From Rhodospirillaceae bacterium (GTDB lineage Bacteria; Pseudomonadota; Alphaproteobacteria; UBA8366; GCA-2717185): a stretch of 27,435 nt of DNA. Each line of letters begins with the position of its first letter. The stretch's first letter is position 1. A program made the translations under genes and the position numbers. Where the stretch lies: assembly GCA_002717185.1 (NCBI GenBank), contig PBDC01000040.1, forward strand, positions 9,198-36,632, read 5' to 3'. Under the pieces are notes generated by a model that had not been told where the DNA came from, did no database searches, and was given only the letters and a program-made list of their open reading frames with translations. Positions 1 to 8,131 of the stretch are shown piece by piece.

Positions 1-225
1 AGCCCAACGGCAACTGGTGTTCGCGGAAAATTTCAAACCTCATGAAACACAAATCTCTATCAATATTGCTTAGGTTCTCAAAAGTGTTGTGAGCGCTCTT
101 TGCAGTTCTTTCCCGCAGGAGGACAAAATCAAAAACGCTCCCGATCCAGAGCGTGAAATTGTCGATTGCATAAATGAAAAACAGATCAAGGTCAGCAGTA
201 CTTATGGAATTGGGGTATTCCGTCG
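1..225. other. left edge, no supported gene
   Basis: No convincing coding sequence, RNA gene or repeat is seen here. A plus-strand open frame of roughly 60 codons with a possible GTG start runs through this stretch and into the tail of the DUF3105 gene on the other strand. It has no recognisable motif and I do not call it. Confidence 0.4.
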
Positions 226-864
226 TTATCGAACCGGGTTCTCGGGACCCCGGCCACGATAGGCATTAATAAAGGCAGCAGCAGCCTCAATCTCAAAGCG
301 CTCGAGGCGCAACATTCGCCGCCACGCGGTGAGAATTAGTTTCTATCCGAGACCCACTTTACGAACCATGACGATCCCGCTCCAAGGACCCGTAAACAGG
401 CTGGTCCAGCTTTTGAGCGTCTCCAACGCTTCATCTGCTGGTCGATCATAGTAGATTACGATCATGCCGTGTTCGAGCGAATGAACTAGATTACTCCATC
501 CCTTCAAAGTCTCGTAAAAACCCGGGTTGATCCATTGAAGATAGTGCGGGCCCGATGTGGGAGGATGCGTCCCATAGCTTATTTCACTTCCCACCGCGAG
601 GTGTGTGCGACCCTCACTCGGAAATTCCTCGACACGCTCCAACTCTCCCTTTCCAGCCGCCGCCAGCGCGTCGAACGCGCCCTCTACCTGCTGACTGGTA
701 AAAAAACCGTAACCCGCACCAATTAACGCGAGGACAGCCACGCCATATACTACATAACGCACTGGAAATACTTTCTTTTTGACTGCCTTTGGCGGTAATG
801 CGGATGACGAATTTTTGCGTTTCCTGCTCGATTTAGCCATATCGGAGCGCCGACCTTCACTCAT
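226..864 (-). pseudogene. DUF3105 membrane protein interrupted by an in-frame TAG
   Basis: The first 173 codons encode a basic N-terminus, one membrane segment at about residues 36-53, and a periplasmic domain with the DUF3105 signature: HPPTSGPHY near residue 100 and VHSLEHGMIVIYY near 127. A TAG codon at 343-345 ends this frame. The same frame then continues without shift for 38 codons to a TAA at 226-228. Those codons give the family's usual C-terminal block, with LTAW just after the stop and AFINAYRGRGPENP near the end. The gene is therefore a full-length DUF3105 gene with one nonsense codon at position 174. The truncated product would keep the histidine motifs but lose the last strand and helix. 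The start is uncertain: the ATG at 864 has no clear Shine-Dalgarno, and the ATG at 840 (MAKSSRKRK) fits equally well. DUF3105 has no established function. Confidence 0.85.
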
Positions 865-937
865 TTTTGTCTATCGTTTAGTGTTATGCCTAATCGATAA
901 TGTCCTTCGGCCGCAACATATGTCTTCTGACGTACGC

Positions 938-1162
938 TTAAATTGCTGTGCGGCTAAAAACCTTAGACCATTTCAGCATAGCGTCGCTCGGGGAAGCCAT
1001 TTGCATCTCGCATTCATATCGCTCATCGGAAATTTCACAAACCAGCGACGACAAGTCTATTCCCAAAAGGTAGACGCTTTGATTCTCGAGATGAATTATG
1101 CAGGCGGACAATAACGAGCCGTAGCAGTTCGTATCGAGGTATTGCATGGAATCCGCGGCCAC
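938..1162 (-). CDS. possible small hypothetical protein
   Basis: A 74-codon frame begins with GTG at 1162 (or ATG at 1147) and ends in TAA. The predicted peptide is Cys- and Met-rich, and I recognise no family. It is the only plausible gene in the 480-bp gap between the DUF3105 gene (start at 864 or 840) and the end of the SDR gene at 1345. No strong ribosome binding site is visible. It may be chance or another gene remnant; the rest of the gap shows nothing. Confidence 0.22.
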   Translation of the reverse strand: MAADSMQYLDTNCYGSLLSACIIHLENQSVYLLGIDLSSLVCEISDERYECEMQMASPSDAMLKWSKVFSRTAI

Positions 1163-1344
1163 AATTAATCACCGTACAGTTTCACTAAAAGTATCCAAGA
1201 CCGCGCCGAGAAAATGGAATTCGTATTCTGTTTAGACCGTAACCCATCGCCTTAATGTCGTTGCAAGCAACAAGCATATTCCAAAGATTCGGGGCAATTT
1301 CTTGCGGGCGACGTCAATACGAATAGCGAACAACCGAAAGGGGC

Positions 1345-2130
1345 CTACTTCCCCCGTTTGGAGATACGTAGCATGACGACCCTAATCACCCCGCGCTTCA
1401 CAGCCCGCAAAGCTAAGGCCGGTAATAGTATGATACGGCGCACTGGGTCAGAGATATCGATGGTCCGTCGCCCCAAGGCGGCCAAGCCGCGCCGTGCGAC
1501 GACCTCCGGGTCCATGATGTGCGGAAAAATAGTGTCGCTCAGGCCAGCGCGGCGAAAAAACTCCGTCCTGGTAGCACCTGGGCACACGGCGAGTACATCG
1601 ATCGATTTCCCATTCAACTCACCGGCAAGCGCTTCGGCGAACAGCAAATCAAAAGCCTTGGTCGCCGCATAGGTCGCGAAAAACGGCATGGGCTGAAAGG
1701 CAACTACGCTGGATACGACGATAACCCCCGCCCGGCGTCCCGTCTCATTCGCTCGCGCTATCATGTCTGGCAACAACGCACGGGTCAGTACCACCGGTGC
1801 GACGACATTCACTTCGGTCATCTCGCGCTCGGCCTCCGGTGGATTGTCAACAACGGCACCGAACTGCCCAAGCCCTGCATTGTTGATCAGAAGTTCAATC
1901 TCTGCGGTTTGCGCTGCTGCAATGACACGTTCACGGCCCGTTTCCGTGGCCAAATCGGCCACGACGGTCTCCACTTGCCGACCATCTCGGGACAAAAAAT
2001 CGCCCAAAGTTTTCAATCTCGCCTCATTTCGGCCCGTCAGGACCAGATTGGTCGCCTCCGGCAGAGCCTCGGCAAAAGCTTTTCCAATCCCGGAGGTCGC
2101 GCCGGTAATGAGAGCGTTGCGATACACCAT
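1345..2130 (-). CDS. SDR family NAD(P)-dependent oxidoreductase
   Basis: This is a classical short-chain dehydrogenase/reductase of 261 aa. It carries the Rossmann motif TGATSGIG at residues 9-16, NNAG at 83-86, the catalytic Ser at 140/141, and Tyr154 and Lys158 in YAATK. A PG motif follows at 184-185 and a basic C-terminal extension (KRGVIRVVMLRISKRGK) ends the protein. The extension resembles SDRs of the YqjQ/DltE group that associate with membranes. The start at 2130 is supported by AAGGAG seven bases upstream. It is transcribed divergently from the HD phosphohydrolase with a 64-bp spacer. The substrate cannot be read from the sequence. Confidence 0.9.
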   Translation of the reverse strand: MVYRNALITGATSGIGKAFAEALPEATNLVLTGRNEARLKTLGDFLSRDGRQVETVVADLATETGRERVIAAAQTAEIELLINNAGLGQFGAVVDNPPEAEREMTEVNVVAPVVLTRALLPDMIARANETGRRAGVIVVSSVVAFQPMPFFATYAATKAFDLLFAEALAGELNGKSIDVLAVCPGATRTEFFRRAGLSDTIFPHIMDPEVVARRGLAALGRRTIDISDPVRRIILLPALALRAVKRGVIRVVMLRISKRGK

Positions 2131-2194
2131 GATCTTGCTCCTTCACGGAGGCACTATAGCGTGTATCTATTATGCTGGAGAGAAGGAGCAACAG
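2131..2194. promoter_or_regulatory. divergent promoter with a 10-bp inverted repeat
   Basis: The 64 bp between the two divergent starts must hold both promoters. TTGCTCCTTC at 2135-2144 and GAAGGAGCAA at 2182-2191 are exact reverse complements, and each contains the Shine-Dalgarno of the gene on its side. A TATTAT at about 2167-2172 could be a -10 box for the rightward gene. The repeat may simply be two good ribosome binding sites facing each other. Confidence 0.5.
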
Positions 2195-2770
2195 ATGCGG
2201 GCCTGGCAACGAATGCTGAGCGGGCGACGGCTTAATTTATTGGAGCCATCGCCGTTAGACATCGAGATTGAGGATATCGCGCACGGCCTGTCCCGGGTCG
2301 CTCGCTGGAACGGCCAAACATCCGGCGACTGGGCGTTCAGCGTCGCGCAGCATTCTGTGCTGGTGGAAGAAATCTTAGCCCGATCCCGACAGAACGCGCC
2401 GGTATCGTGGCGGCTTGCCGCGCTGGTTCACGATGCCGCGGAATACGTCATGGGCGACCTGATTTCCCCCTTCAAGGCAGCCGTCGGGCTAGACTACAAA
2501 TCGTTCGAAGGGAGCCTGCAAAGCGCCATCCACATCCGGTTCGGGCTCCCAGCAACAATGCCGAAAAGCGCTCAGGTCCTCGTTAAGCGAGCCGATCGCG
2601 CCTCCGCCTACCTGGAGGCGACGCAACTCGCCGGGTTCGCCCCACCGGAAGCAAAGAAGTTCTTCGGCAATCCGCGCGGGCTCGAAGACATAGCGCTAAC
2701 TCCACTATCTCCGGACACGGCGAAATTGGCTTTCCTCTCGCGCTTCGAAACGCTGTCCGCCAAGTTGTAG
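2195..2770 (+). CDS. HD-domain phosphohydrolase (YfbR-like)
   Basis: The product is 191 aa. Metal-binding HD residues are visible: His53 in AQHS, His79-Asp80 in ALVHDAAEY, and Asp134 in KRADRASAYLEA. This spacing matches the YfbR/HDDC2 group of 5'-deoxynucleotidases, which cut deoxynucleoside monophosphates to nucleosides. ISPFK after the HD pair is also typical. The frame is open far upstream, but that part is antisense to the SDR gene. The ATG at 2195 has a good AAGGAG six bases upstream and matches the family's usual length. The stop is seven bases before the FAD-linked dehydrogenase, so the genes may be co-transcribed. Confidence 0.85.
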   Translation: MRAWQRMLSGRRLNLLEPSPLDIEIEDIAHGLSRVARWNGQTSGDWAFSVAQHSVLVEEILARSRQNAPVSWRLAALVHDAAEYVMGDLISPFKAAVGLDYKSFEGSLQSAIHIRFGLPATMPKSAQVLVKRADRASAYLEATQLAGFAPPEAKKFFGNPRGLEDIALTPLSPDTAKLAFLSRFETLSAKL

Positions 2771-2777
2771 TGCGACT

Positions 2778-4241
2778 ATGATGCGCGTATCTATCAAACT
2801 GCCAGCAAACGATACAGATTGTACGACGCCGATGCCAGAAACGACCGCTATACAAACCCATGTTATCAGCCGCTTAAAGGCGATCGTCGGCCCGCAAGGT
2901 TGGATCGAGGATAAAAGCGACAAGGCCGCCTATCTTGTCGATTTCCGCAATCTTTACCAAGGCGCGGCTCCGATCGTCCTGAGACCGGCCATCACGGAAG
3001 AAGTCTCCGCCATTGTCAAACTTTGTTCGGAAGCCGGCATCGGCATCGTGCCGCAGGGTGGAAACACAGGCTATTGCGGCGGTGCCACCCCAAACGAGAC
3101 GGGGAATGAGATCGTCGTCGCCCTGACCCGGATGAACCAAATTCGTCAAATCGATCCACTCGACGACACAATCACTGTTGAGGCAGGGTGCGTACTTAAG
3201 GACGTTCAGGCTGCGGCAGAATCGGTAAACCGCCTGTTCCCCTTAAGCCTAGCCGCGGAAGGCAGTTGTCAGATTGGCGGAAACTTATCAACCAATGCGG
3301 GGGGCACAGCGGTTCTGCGCTACGGCAATACCCGCAGCTTAGCCCTCGGTCTCGAGGTTGTACTGCCGGATGGAGAGATCTGGAATGGGCTGCGACTGCT
3401 GCGAAAAGACAACACTGGTTATGATTTGAAACAGCTCTTCATCAGCGCGGAGGGCACGCTCGGAATTATCACGGCCGCGACCTTAAAACTCTATCCACGG
3501 CCAGTGGAAACCTGCACTGCTTTTGTAGCACTCGCCGACAGCGCTGCGGCGGTGAGGCTGCTGGCACGCACTAAAGATGCCAGCGGCGATGGTACAACGA
3601 CCTTCGAATATATCGACGGCACCTGCCTCGATCTGGTCTTCGCTATGCATGCTAATCTGGCAGACCCCTTCACCGAGCGGCACTCGCATTACGCGTTGAT
3701 TGAGATGTCCGCTAATCAAAGTGTCGCGGAAGCAGTCCTCGGCGATGCGTTCGAGGCGGACGAGATCCTTGATGCTGTGATCGCCGCCAGCGGCGTCCAG
3801 GCAGCCAATCTATGGAAGCTGCGAGAATCGATTCCGGAAGCACAAAACCTTGCCGGCGGGGGGATCCGTCACGACGTGTCGGTACCAGTGTCCCGTGTAC
3901 CGGAATTCCTGGCACGTGCGCGAATTGCGGCGGAAGAGACAATCGCCGGTGTCCGGATCGCGCCCTTTGGCCATATAGGCGATGGCAATATCCACTTTAA
4001 TCTGGTCCAGCCCAAAGGCGCAAACCGCGCGGTGTTCCTCAAACGGACGCATGATATCGAGGTCAAAGTACACGATATCGCGACCGATCTGCATGGCAGC
4101 TTCAGCGCCGAACACGGTATCGGCCAGCTTAAACGGGACGAACTCATTCGATACAAGCAACCGGTCGAACGCGAGATGATGCTGCGCATCAAGGAGGCGT
4201 TGGACCCCAACGGCCTAATGAACCCGGGAAAGGTCTTGTAA
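2778..4241 (+). CDS. FAD-linked 2-hydroxyacid dehydrogenase (GlcD/D-2-HGDH type)
   Basis: The product is 487 aa with an N-terminal PCMH-type FAD domain and a C-terminal FAD-oxidase domain. Visible motifs are PQGGNTGYCGG at 92-102 for FAD pyrophosphate, IGGNLSTNAGG at 167-177, SAEGTLGIIT at 223-232, GHIGDGNIHFN at 398-408, AEHGIG at 445-450 and the terminal DPNGLMNPGKVL. These are hallmarks of D-2-hydroxyglutarate, D-lactate and glycolate dehydrogenases (GlcD, Dld2, YdiJ relatives). It probably oxidises a D-2-hydroxyacid to the 2-oxoacid and passes electrons to a carrier. The start is unsure: ATG at 2778 or 2781, or Met19 at 2832, which suits the family length better; none has a strong Shine-Dalgarno. 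It begins a tight run of four catabolic genes. Confidence 0.9.
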   Translation: MMRVSIKLPANDTDCTTPMPETTAIQTHVISRLKAIVGPQGWIEDKSDKAAYLVDFRNLYQGAAPIVLRPAITEEVSAIVKLCSEAGIGIVPQGGNTGYCGGATPNETGNEIVVALTRMNQIRQIDPLDDTITVEAGCVLKDVQAAAESVNRLFPLSLAAEGSCQIGGNLSTNAGGTAVLRYGNTRSLALGLEVVLPDGEIWNGLRLLRKDNTGYDLKQLFISAEGTLGIITAATLKLYPRPVETCTAFVALADSAAAVRLLARTKDASGDGTTTFEYIDGTCLDLVFAMHANLADPFTERHSHYALIEMSANQSVAEAVLGDAFEADEILDAVIAASGVQAANLWKLRESIPEAQNLAGGGIRHDVSVPVSRVPEFLARARIAAEETIAGVRIAPFGHIGDGNIHFNLVQPKGANRAVFLKRTHDIEVKVHDIATDLHGSFSAEHGIGQLKRDELIRYKQPVEREMMLRIKEALDPNGLMNPGKVL

Positions 4242-4244
4242 GCG

Positions 4245-4994
4245 ATGCAGATTGACGGCATGACCGCCATCGTTACCGGAGCAGCGTCCGGCCTGGGCGC
4301 CACAACCACCGGTATGTTGACGGCATGCGGCGCAAAAGTCGCCGGGTTGGATACTGCGTACACAGAAGTCAAAGCCGTCGATACCATCCTGCAACATCCC
4401 TGCGACGTTACCGAAGAGAAAAGCGTGCAGACTGCCCTAGCTGCGGCCACCAAAGCCTTCGGTGCTGCCCGCATCCTGGTCAATTGTGCCGGCATCGTAG
4501 AGAACCGCCGTGTTCTCGGTCGTGATGGCGTTATGCCGCTAGAGCATTTTCGACTGTTAATCGACGTCCACCTAGTAGGCACTTTCAACGTCACTCGTTT
4601 GTTTGCCGACGCGACCCGGCATTTGGCGCCGGTATCTGAAGATGGCCATCGGGGCATTGTCGTGAACACCTCTTCAGTCGCAGGGTTGGATGGCATCGTC
4701 GGTGCGGTATCCTACTCAAGCGCGAAGGCCGGGGTCGCCGGTATGACCCTGCCACTCGCTCGGGAGTTCGCAAGCGCGGGTATCCGCGTAGTGGCTATTG
4801 CGCCAGGGTTCTTTCAGACACCAATGGCGGAAAGCGTAAACAACAGCGCAATTGACCAATTCGTTAGTGTCGTCCCCTTCCCGAAGCGCATGGGACAACC
4901 GGACGAATACGCCGCACTTGTCCGCCATATCTGTGAAAATGATATGCTAAACGGAGAGGTAATCCGCCTGGATGCGGCGATCCGAGTGCCCTAA
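4245..4994 (+). CDS. SDR dehydrogenase, type II 3-hydroxyacyl-CoA dehydrogenase-like
   Basis: This is a 249-aa SDR with TGAASGLG at residues 11-18, NCAG at 80-83, Ser143/144, and Tyr157 and Lys161 in YSSAK. The block PGFFQTPM near 187-194 and the ending GEVIRLDAAIRV resemble the HSD17B10/FadB2x branch, which oxidises 3-hydroxyacyl-CoA to 3-ketoacyl-CoA with NAD. The usual ending of that branch is RLDGAIRM. The start codon lies three bases after the FAD dehydrogenase stop, implying translational coupling. With the thiolase and crotonase downstream it would supply the middle step of a beta-oxidation-like route. Confidence 0.88.
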   Translation: MQIDGMTAIVTGAASGLGATTTGMLTACGAKVAGLDTAYTEVKAVDTILQHPCDVTEEKSVQTALAAATKAFGAARILVNCAGIVENRRVLGRDGVMPLEHFRLLIDVHLVGTFNVTRLFADATRHLAPVSEDGHRGIVVNTSSVAGLDGIVGAVSYSSAKAGVAGMTLPLAREFASAGIRVVAIAPGFFQTPMAESVNNSAIDQFVSVVPFPKRMGQPDEYAALVRHICENDMLNGEVIRLDAAIRVP

Positions 4995-5011
4995 ACGCAG
5001 GAGAGTGAACG

Positions 5012-6262
5012 ATGGGTAATGTTTATGTCATCGGCGTTTCGATGACACCATTCGGCCGATTCTTCGACAAATCCGTAAAACAGCTGACGCATGAAGCGGT
5101 GACCGCCGCGCTAAGCGACGCGTCGCTAGAGAAGGGTGCGGTCGGCGCAGCCTACTTTTCCAACACCACACAAGGGTTGCTGGAAGGACAACATTTAGTA
5201 CCAGGTGAGATGGCACTGCGCGACATGGGCTTTGAAGGCATCCCAATGATGAATGTGGAAAATGCCTGTGCTAGCGCTTCGAGTGCCTTCCACAGCGCCT
5301 ACCTGGCAGTGAAGGCAGAGATGTCGGAGGTCGCACTCGCCGTCGGCGCCGACAAGATGTACGACGAGGACAAAGCGAAATCGTTCAAAATATTCGACGG
5401 AGCGCTCGACGTGCACCGCGTCGACGACACCTTCGCAGAACTAGAAGCGTTAGGCAAAGGTGTCGAAGCGCCAGAAGGCACGACTATCCCAAATGGGCAG
5501 CGCAGCCCCTTCATGGACGTCTATGCCAGTTTCGCGAAGTTCCATATGAAGAAATTTGGGAGTACACAACGCCAGTTCGCGGCAGTCGCCGCCAAGAATC
5601 ATCAGCATTCTGCTTTGAATCCATTATCACAATATCGCGATGCCTATTCCATTGAAGATGTGCTTGATGCGCGGCTGATTTCCTGGCCGCTGACACTACC
5701 GATGTGCTCGCCCATCAGCGATGGCGCCGCTGCGGCGATCCTATGCAACGAAGACTATCTCGACCGTTTGGATGAGAGGGGGCGCCAAAGGGCAATCCGG
5801 ATCAATGCCTGCGAAATTGGGACGGGCGTTACCCGTTCAGCCGATGAAGTTGAAAAACACATCACGCATCTGACCGCCAACCGCGCCTATGACCGCGCGG
5901 GGGTCGGACCGGCCGATATTTCCGTTGCCGAGGTACACGACGCCACCGCCTTCGGAGAAGTGACGCAGACTGAAAATCTCGGCTTCTGCGATTTTGGTCA
6001 GGGCGCCTGGCTTGCCGAGCAGGGCGAGACAGCTCTAGGAGGTCGCATTCCAATAAACCCGTCTGGCGGTTTAGAGTCGAAAGGACACCCCATTGGAGCG
6101 ACAGGACTGGGCCAGATCTATGAACTCGCCACACACCTGCGTGGAGAAGCCGGAAAACGCCAGGTGCCAGACGCCCGATTTGCCATTGCGGAAAATGGCG
6201 GTGGCATCTACGGGATAGAGGAATCAGTCTGCTGCATCACGATCTTGGCTCGCGAGCAATGA
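5012..6262 (+). CDS. thiolase family protein (SCP2-thiolase type)
   Basis: The 416-aa protein has the thiolase fold signature NACASASSAFHSAY with nucleophilic Cys86, EVHDATAFGE with His309, and GGLESKGHPIGATG with His359. The second reactive Cys of classical thiolases, in a C-x-G motif near the C-terminus, is absent; ENGGG occupies that place (395-399). This pattern is known for SCP-x/SCP2-like thiolases and for non-thiolytic relatives, so thiolytic cleavage of 3-ketoacyl-CoA is likely but not certain. AGGAG at 4999-5003 supports the start. Its stop overlaps the start of the crotonase by four bases (ATGA). Confidence 0.88.
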   Translation: MGNVYVIGVSMTPFGRFFDKSVKQLTHEAVTAALSDASLEKGAVGAAYFSNTTQGLLEGQHLVPGEMALRDMGFEGIPMMNVENACASASSAFHSAYLAVKAEMSEVALAVGADKMYDEDKAKSFKIFDGALDVHRVDDTFAELEALGKGVEAPEGTTIPNGQRSPFMDVYASFAKFHMKKFGSTQRQFAAVAAKNHQHSALNPLSQYRDAYSIEDVLDARLISWPLTLPMCSPISDGAAAAILCNEDYLDRLDERGRQRAIRINACEIGTGVTRSADEVEKHITHLTANRAYDRAGVGPADISVAEVHDATAFGEVTQTENLGFCDFGQGAWLAEQGETALGGRIPINPSGGLESKGHPIGATGLGQIYELATHLRGEAGKRQVPDARFAIAENGGGIYGIEESVCCITILAREQ

Positions 6263-7044
6263 TCACTCACGCTTCGGTCTATCACGAGTTCCGCGGCAAC
6301 GCTCTATGGATCACGTTGAACCGTCCGAATGCGATGAACGCGATCAACGATGCAGTCGCCGACGGGCTTGACGCCGGACTGGATGCAGCGGCTGCTGACG
6401 ACGCCCTGCGCTGCATTGTCATTCGAGCTGAAGGGAAAGCCTTCTGCGCGGGCGCCGATTTAAAATCAGTGCAGGAGCAAACTGACGCGGGGAGGATGGA
6501 CGCGTTTGTCTCCCGTCTCTTTACCGTCTTCAACCGAATCGAGGCGTTTCCCCGACCTGTGATCGCCGCCGTGAACGGCCTAGCGCTAGCTGGTGGGCTC
6601 GAGCTCGTGCTCTGCTGCGACCTAGTCATCGCTGCCGAAAGCGCCAAGATCGGCGATGCGCACGCTAATTACGGGCTGATTCCCGGCGGTGGCGGATCCG
6701 TCCGATTACCGCGCAAGATCGGCTCAACCCGCGCAAAATACCTTATGTACACAGGAGATTTTATGAACGCAGCAGAGATGGAACGTATGGGCTTGGTCAA
6801 TCAAGTCGTTCCGGACGAGGACTTGGAAGAAACGGTCGCTGCGCTCGTCGCGCGGCTAGATGAGAAATCGCCGTTGGGCTTGAAATTAATGAAGCAGCTC
6901 ACCGAAGACGGACTAAATCAACCAAAGGAAACCGCATTGCGCAATGAACTCGTGGCGATTTCGGTTCATAGCCAGTCCCAAGATTGGGCAGAGGGGTTGG
7001 CCGCCTTCGTGGAGAAACGCAAACCGAACTTCACGGGCCGTTAA
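6259..7044 (+). CDS. enoyl-CoA hydratase/isomerase family protein
   Basis: This is a crotonase-fold protein of 261 aa. The first oxyanion-hole segment is AEGKAFCAGADLK at 57-69. The second, with a catalytic Glu, is AGGLEL at 111-116 (Glu115), followed by GLIPGGGGSVRLPR at 139-152. The second catalytic Glu of true hydratases, in the PE before the PG-GG motif, is replaced: the segment reads DAHANYGL, putting His135 at that place. The enzyme could still be an isomerase, hydrolase or lyase of the family. It is the last gene of the tight operon. Confidence 0.88.
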   Translation: MITHASVYHEFRGNALWITLNRPNAMNAINDAVADGLDAGLDAAAADDALRCIVIRAEGKAFCAGADLKSVQEQTDAGRMDAFVSRLFTVFNRIEAFPRPVIAAVNGLALAGGLELVLCCDLVIAAESAKIGDAHANYGLIPGGGGSVRLPRKIGSTRAKYLMYTGDFMNAAEMERMGLVNQVVPDEDLEETVAALVARLDEKSPLGLKLMKQLTEDGLNQPKETALRNELVAISVHSQSQDWAEGLAAFVEKRKPNFTGR

Positions 7045-7690
7045 CCGCATCAGAGTTGAACGCGCGTTACTTCGTTACCCCCATTTGTACTTACGCCACA
7101 TTAAATTCTCAGCGCCCCCATTCCCACCTAATCGGAAAATTTAGCGCCACTTCGGAAATATAATCTCGAAGAAATTGACCAGAAAAAGATAAATGTTTTG
7201 AGGTGCCTGGTTGCAACTATAAAAGGCTTCAAAAAGCTTGCGTCAATCGTGAGATCAACGCTTGCCGACGGCAACACGTACCATCGCTGTGTGTCGGCCA
7301 AGAACACGCTGAAATCGGCGTTTGGCAATTACCGCCCGGCTGTACCGCTCCAGCAGTCAAGGCCACCCCGATTGATTGTGCCAAGGTTGTCGCTTGCGCT
7401 AGATCGTCCTGCTACTACAGGAAGGTCCGTAGGGCATATCACACCGTATCTTGCGCAAATAGCGGGCCATGCATGCAACCGCCAATGACCAGAAGCTTGA
7501 AGTCTGCCCTCAAAGAGGATTTCTGCCGAGCCGATCGACGATCAATATTGCGTTGCTATTACAAATTCCAGCGCAACCGCGACGATGGGGCGCAGCCAGG
7601 CATCTTGATCAACGCCCGGTTTGAAACCAACTCAACAAGATATTCGTATCAGCCGGCGATTTTTCGCCACAGCAACTACGGAGAATGAGG
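7045..7690. other. 646-bp gap without an intact gene
   Basis: Open frames exist on both strands but none has a good start, a ribosome site or a family motif. A plus-strand frame from about 7203 to 7688 contains EIGVWQLPPGCT, vaguely cupin-like. A minus-strand frame contains LVIGGCMHGPL followed by stops. Either could be a remnant of a lost gene; neither is firm. The promoter of the cytochrome gene should lie in the last 100 bp. Confidence 0.45.
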
Positions 7691-8062
7691 ATGAAGAAAG
7701 CGTTTCTATTAACCGCCGGACTGGCATTGGCGCTCGGAAGCACCAACGCTACCGCCGCGGATGTCGAGGCGGGCAAAAAGGTCTTTAAAAAGTGTAAGGC
7801 TTGTCACTCGCTGAAGCCCGGTAAGAAGAAAGTCGGTCCGTCCCTGCACGACGTGGTCGGCAATAAAGCCGGGCAATTTAAGGGCTTCAAGTATTCAAAA
7901 GCGATGAAGAAAGCCGATATTACTTGGGACTATGCGTCGCTGGACGCTTATCTAAAGAAGCCGCGGAAGTTTTTGAAGGGCACCAAAATGTCCTTCGTGG
8001 GTCTAAAAAAGAAGAAAGACCGAGACAATGTCATCGCCTATATCAAAGCAAACAGCAAATAG
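7691..8062 (+). CDS. class I c-type cytochrome (c2-like)
   Basis: This is a 123-aa periplasmic electron carrier. An N-terminal signal peptide (residues 1 to about 22, LTAGLALALGSTNATA) is followed by the haem site CKACH at 35-39 and the axial Met100 in GTKMSF. KVGPSLHDVVG and the closing helix RDNVIAYIK fit the mitochondrial/c2 cytochrome family. The mature part is very lysine-rich, especially around 90-112, as for cytochromes that dock on acidic partners. I prefer the ATG at 7691, six bases after GGAGA, over the in-frame ATG at 7685, which touches that site. It could accept electrons from dehydrogenases, but no partner is shown. Confidence 0.93.
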   Translation: MKKAFLLTAGLALALGSTNATAADVEAGKKVFKKCKACHSLKPGKKKVGPSLHDVVGNKAGQFKGFKYSKAMKKADITWDYASLDAYLKKPRKFLKGTKMSFVGLKKKKDRDNVIAYIKANSK

Positions 8063-8064
8063 TT

Positions 8065-8131
8065 CGACACATTTCGGTTCGTGTGTCGCAAACTGGAGCG
8101 ACACGCTCCACCTGATGTCCACTACGGTGGA
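8065..8131 (+). repeat. three tandem short hairpins after the cytochrome gene
   Basis: Three inverted repeats sit end to end. CGACACA/TGTGTCG pairs 8065-8071 with 8082-8088. TGGAGC/GCTCCA pairs 8094-8099 with 8105-8110. TCCAC/GTGGA pairs 8118-8122 with 8127-8131. The first begins three bases after the cytochrome stop and could protect or end that transcript, although no T-tract follows. The third overlaps the likely start codon of the decayed ligase. Confidence 0.45.

Noticed and set aside
1358..2235. Long plus-strand open frames opposite the SDR gene
   Set aside because: They are antisense shadows of a gene with complete SDR motifs and have no homology signals of their own.
3869..4696. 275-codon minus-strand open frame
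   Set aside because: It overlaps two genes with strong motifs, and its composition (rich in Ser, Arg, Thr and Pro) is that of a shadow frame.
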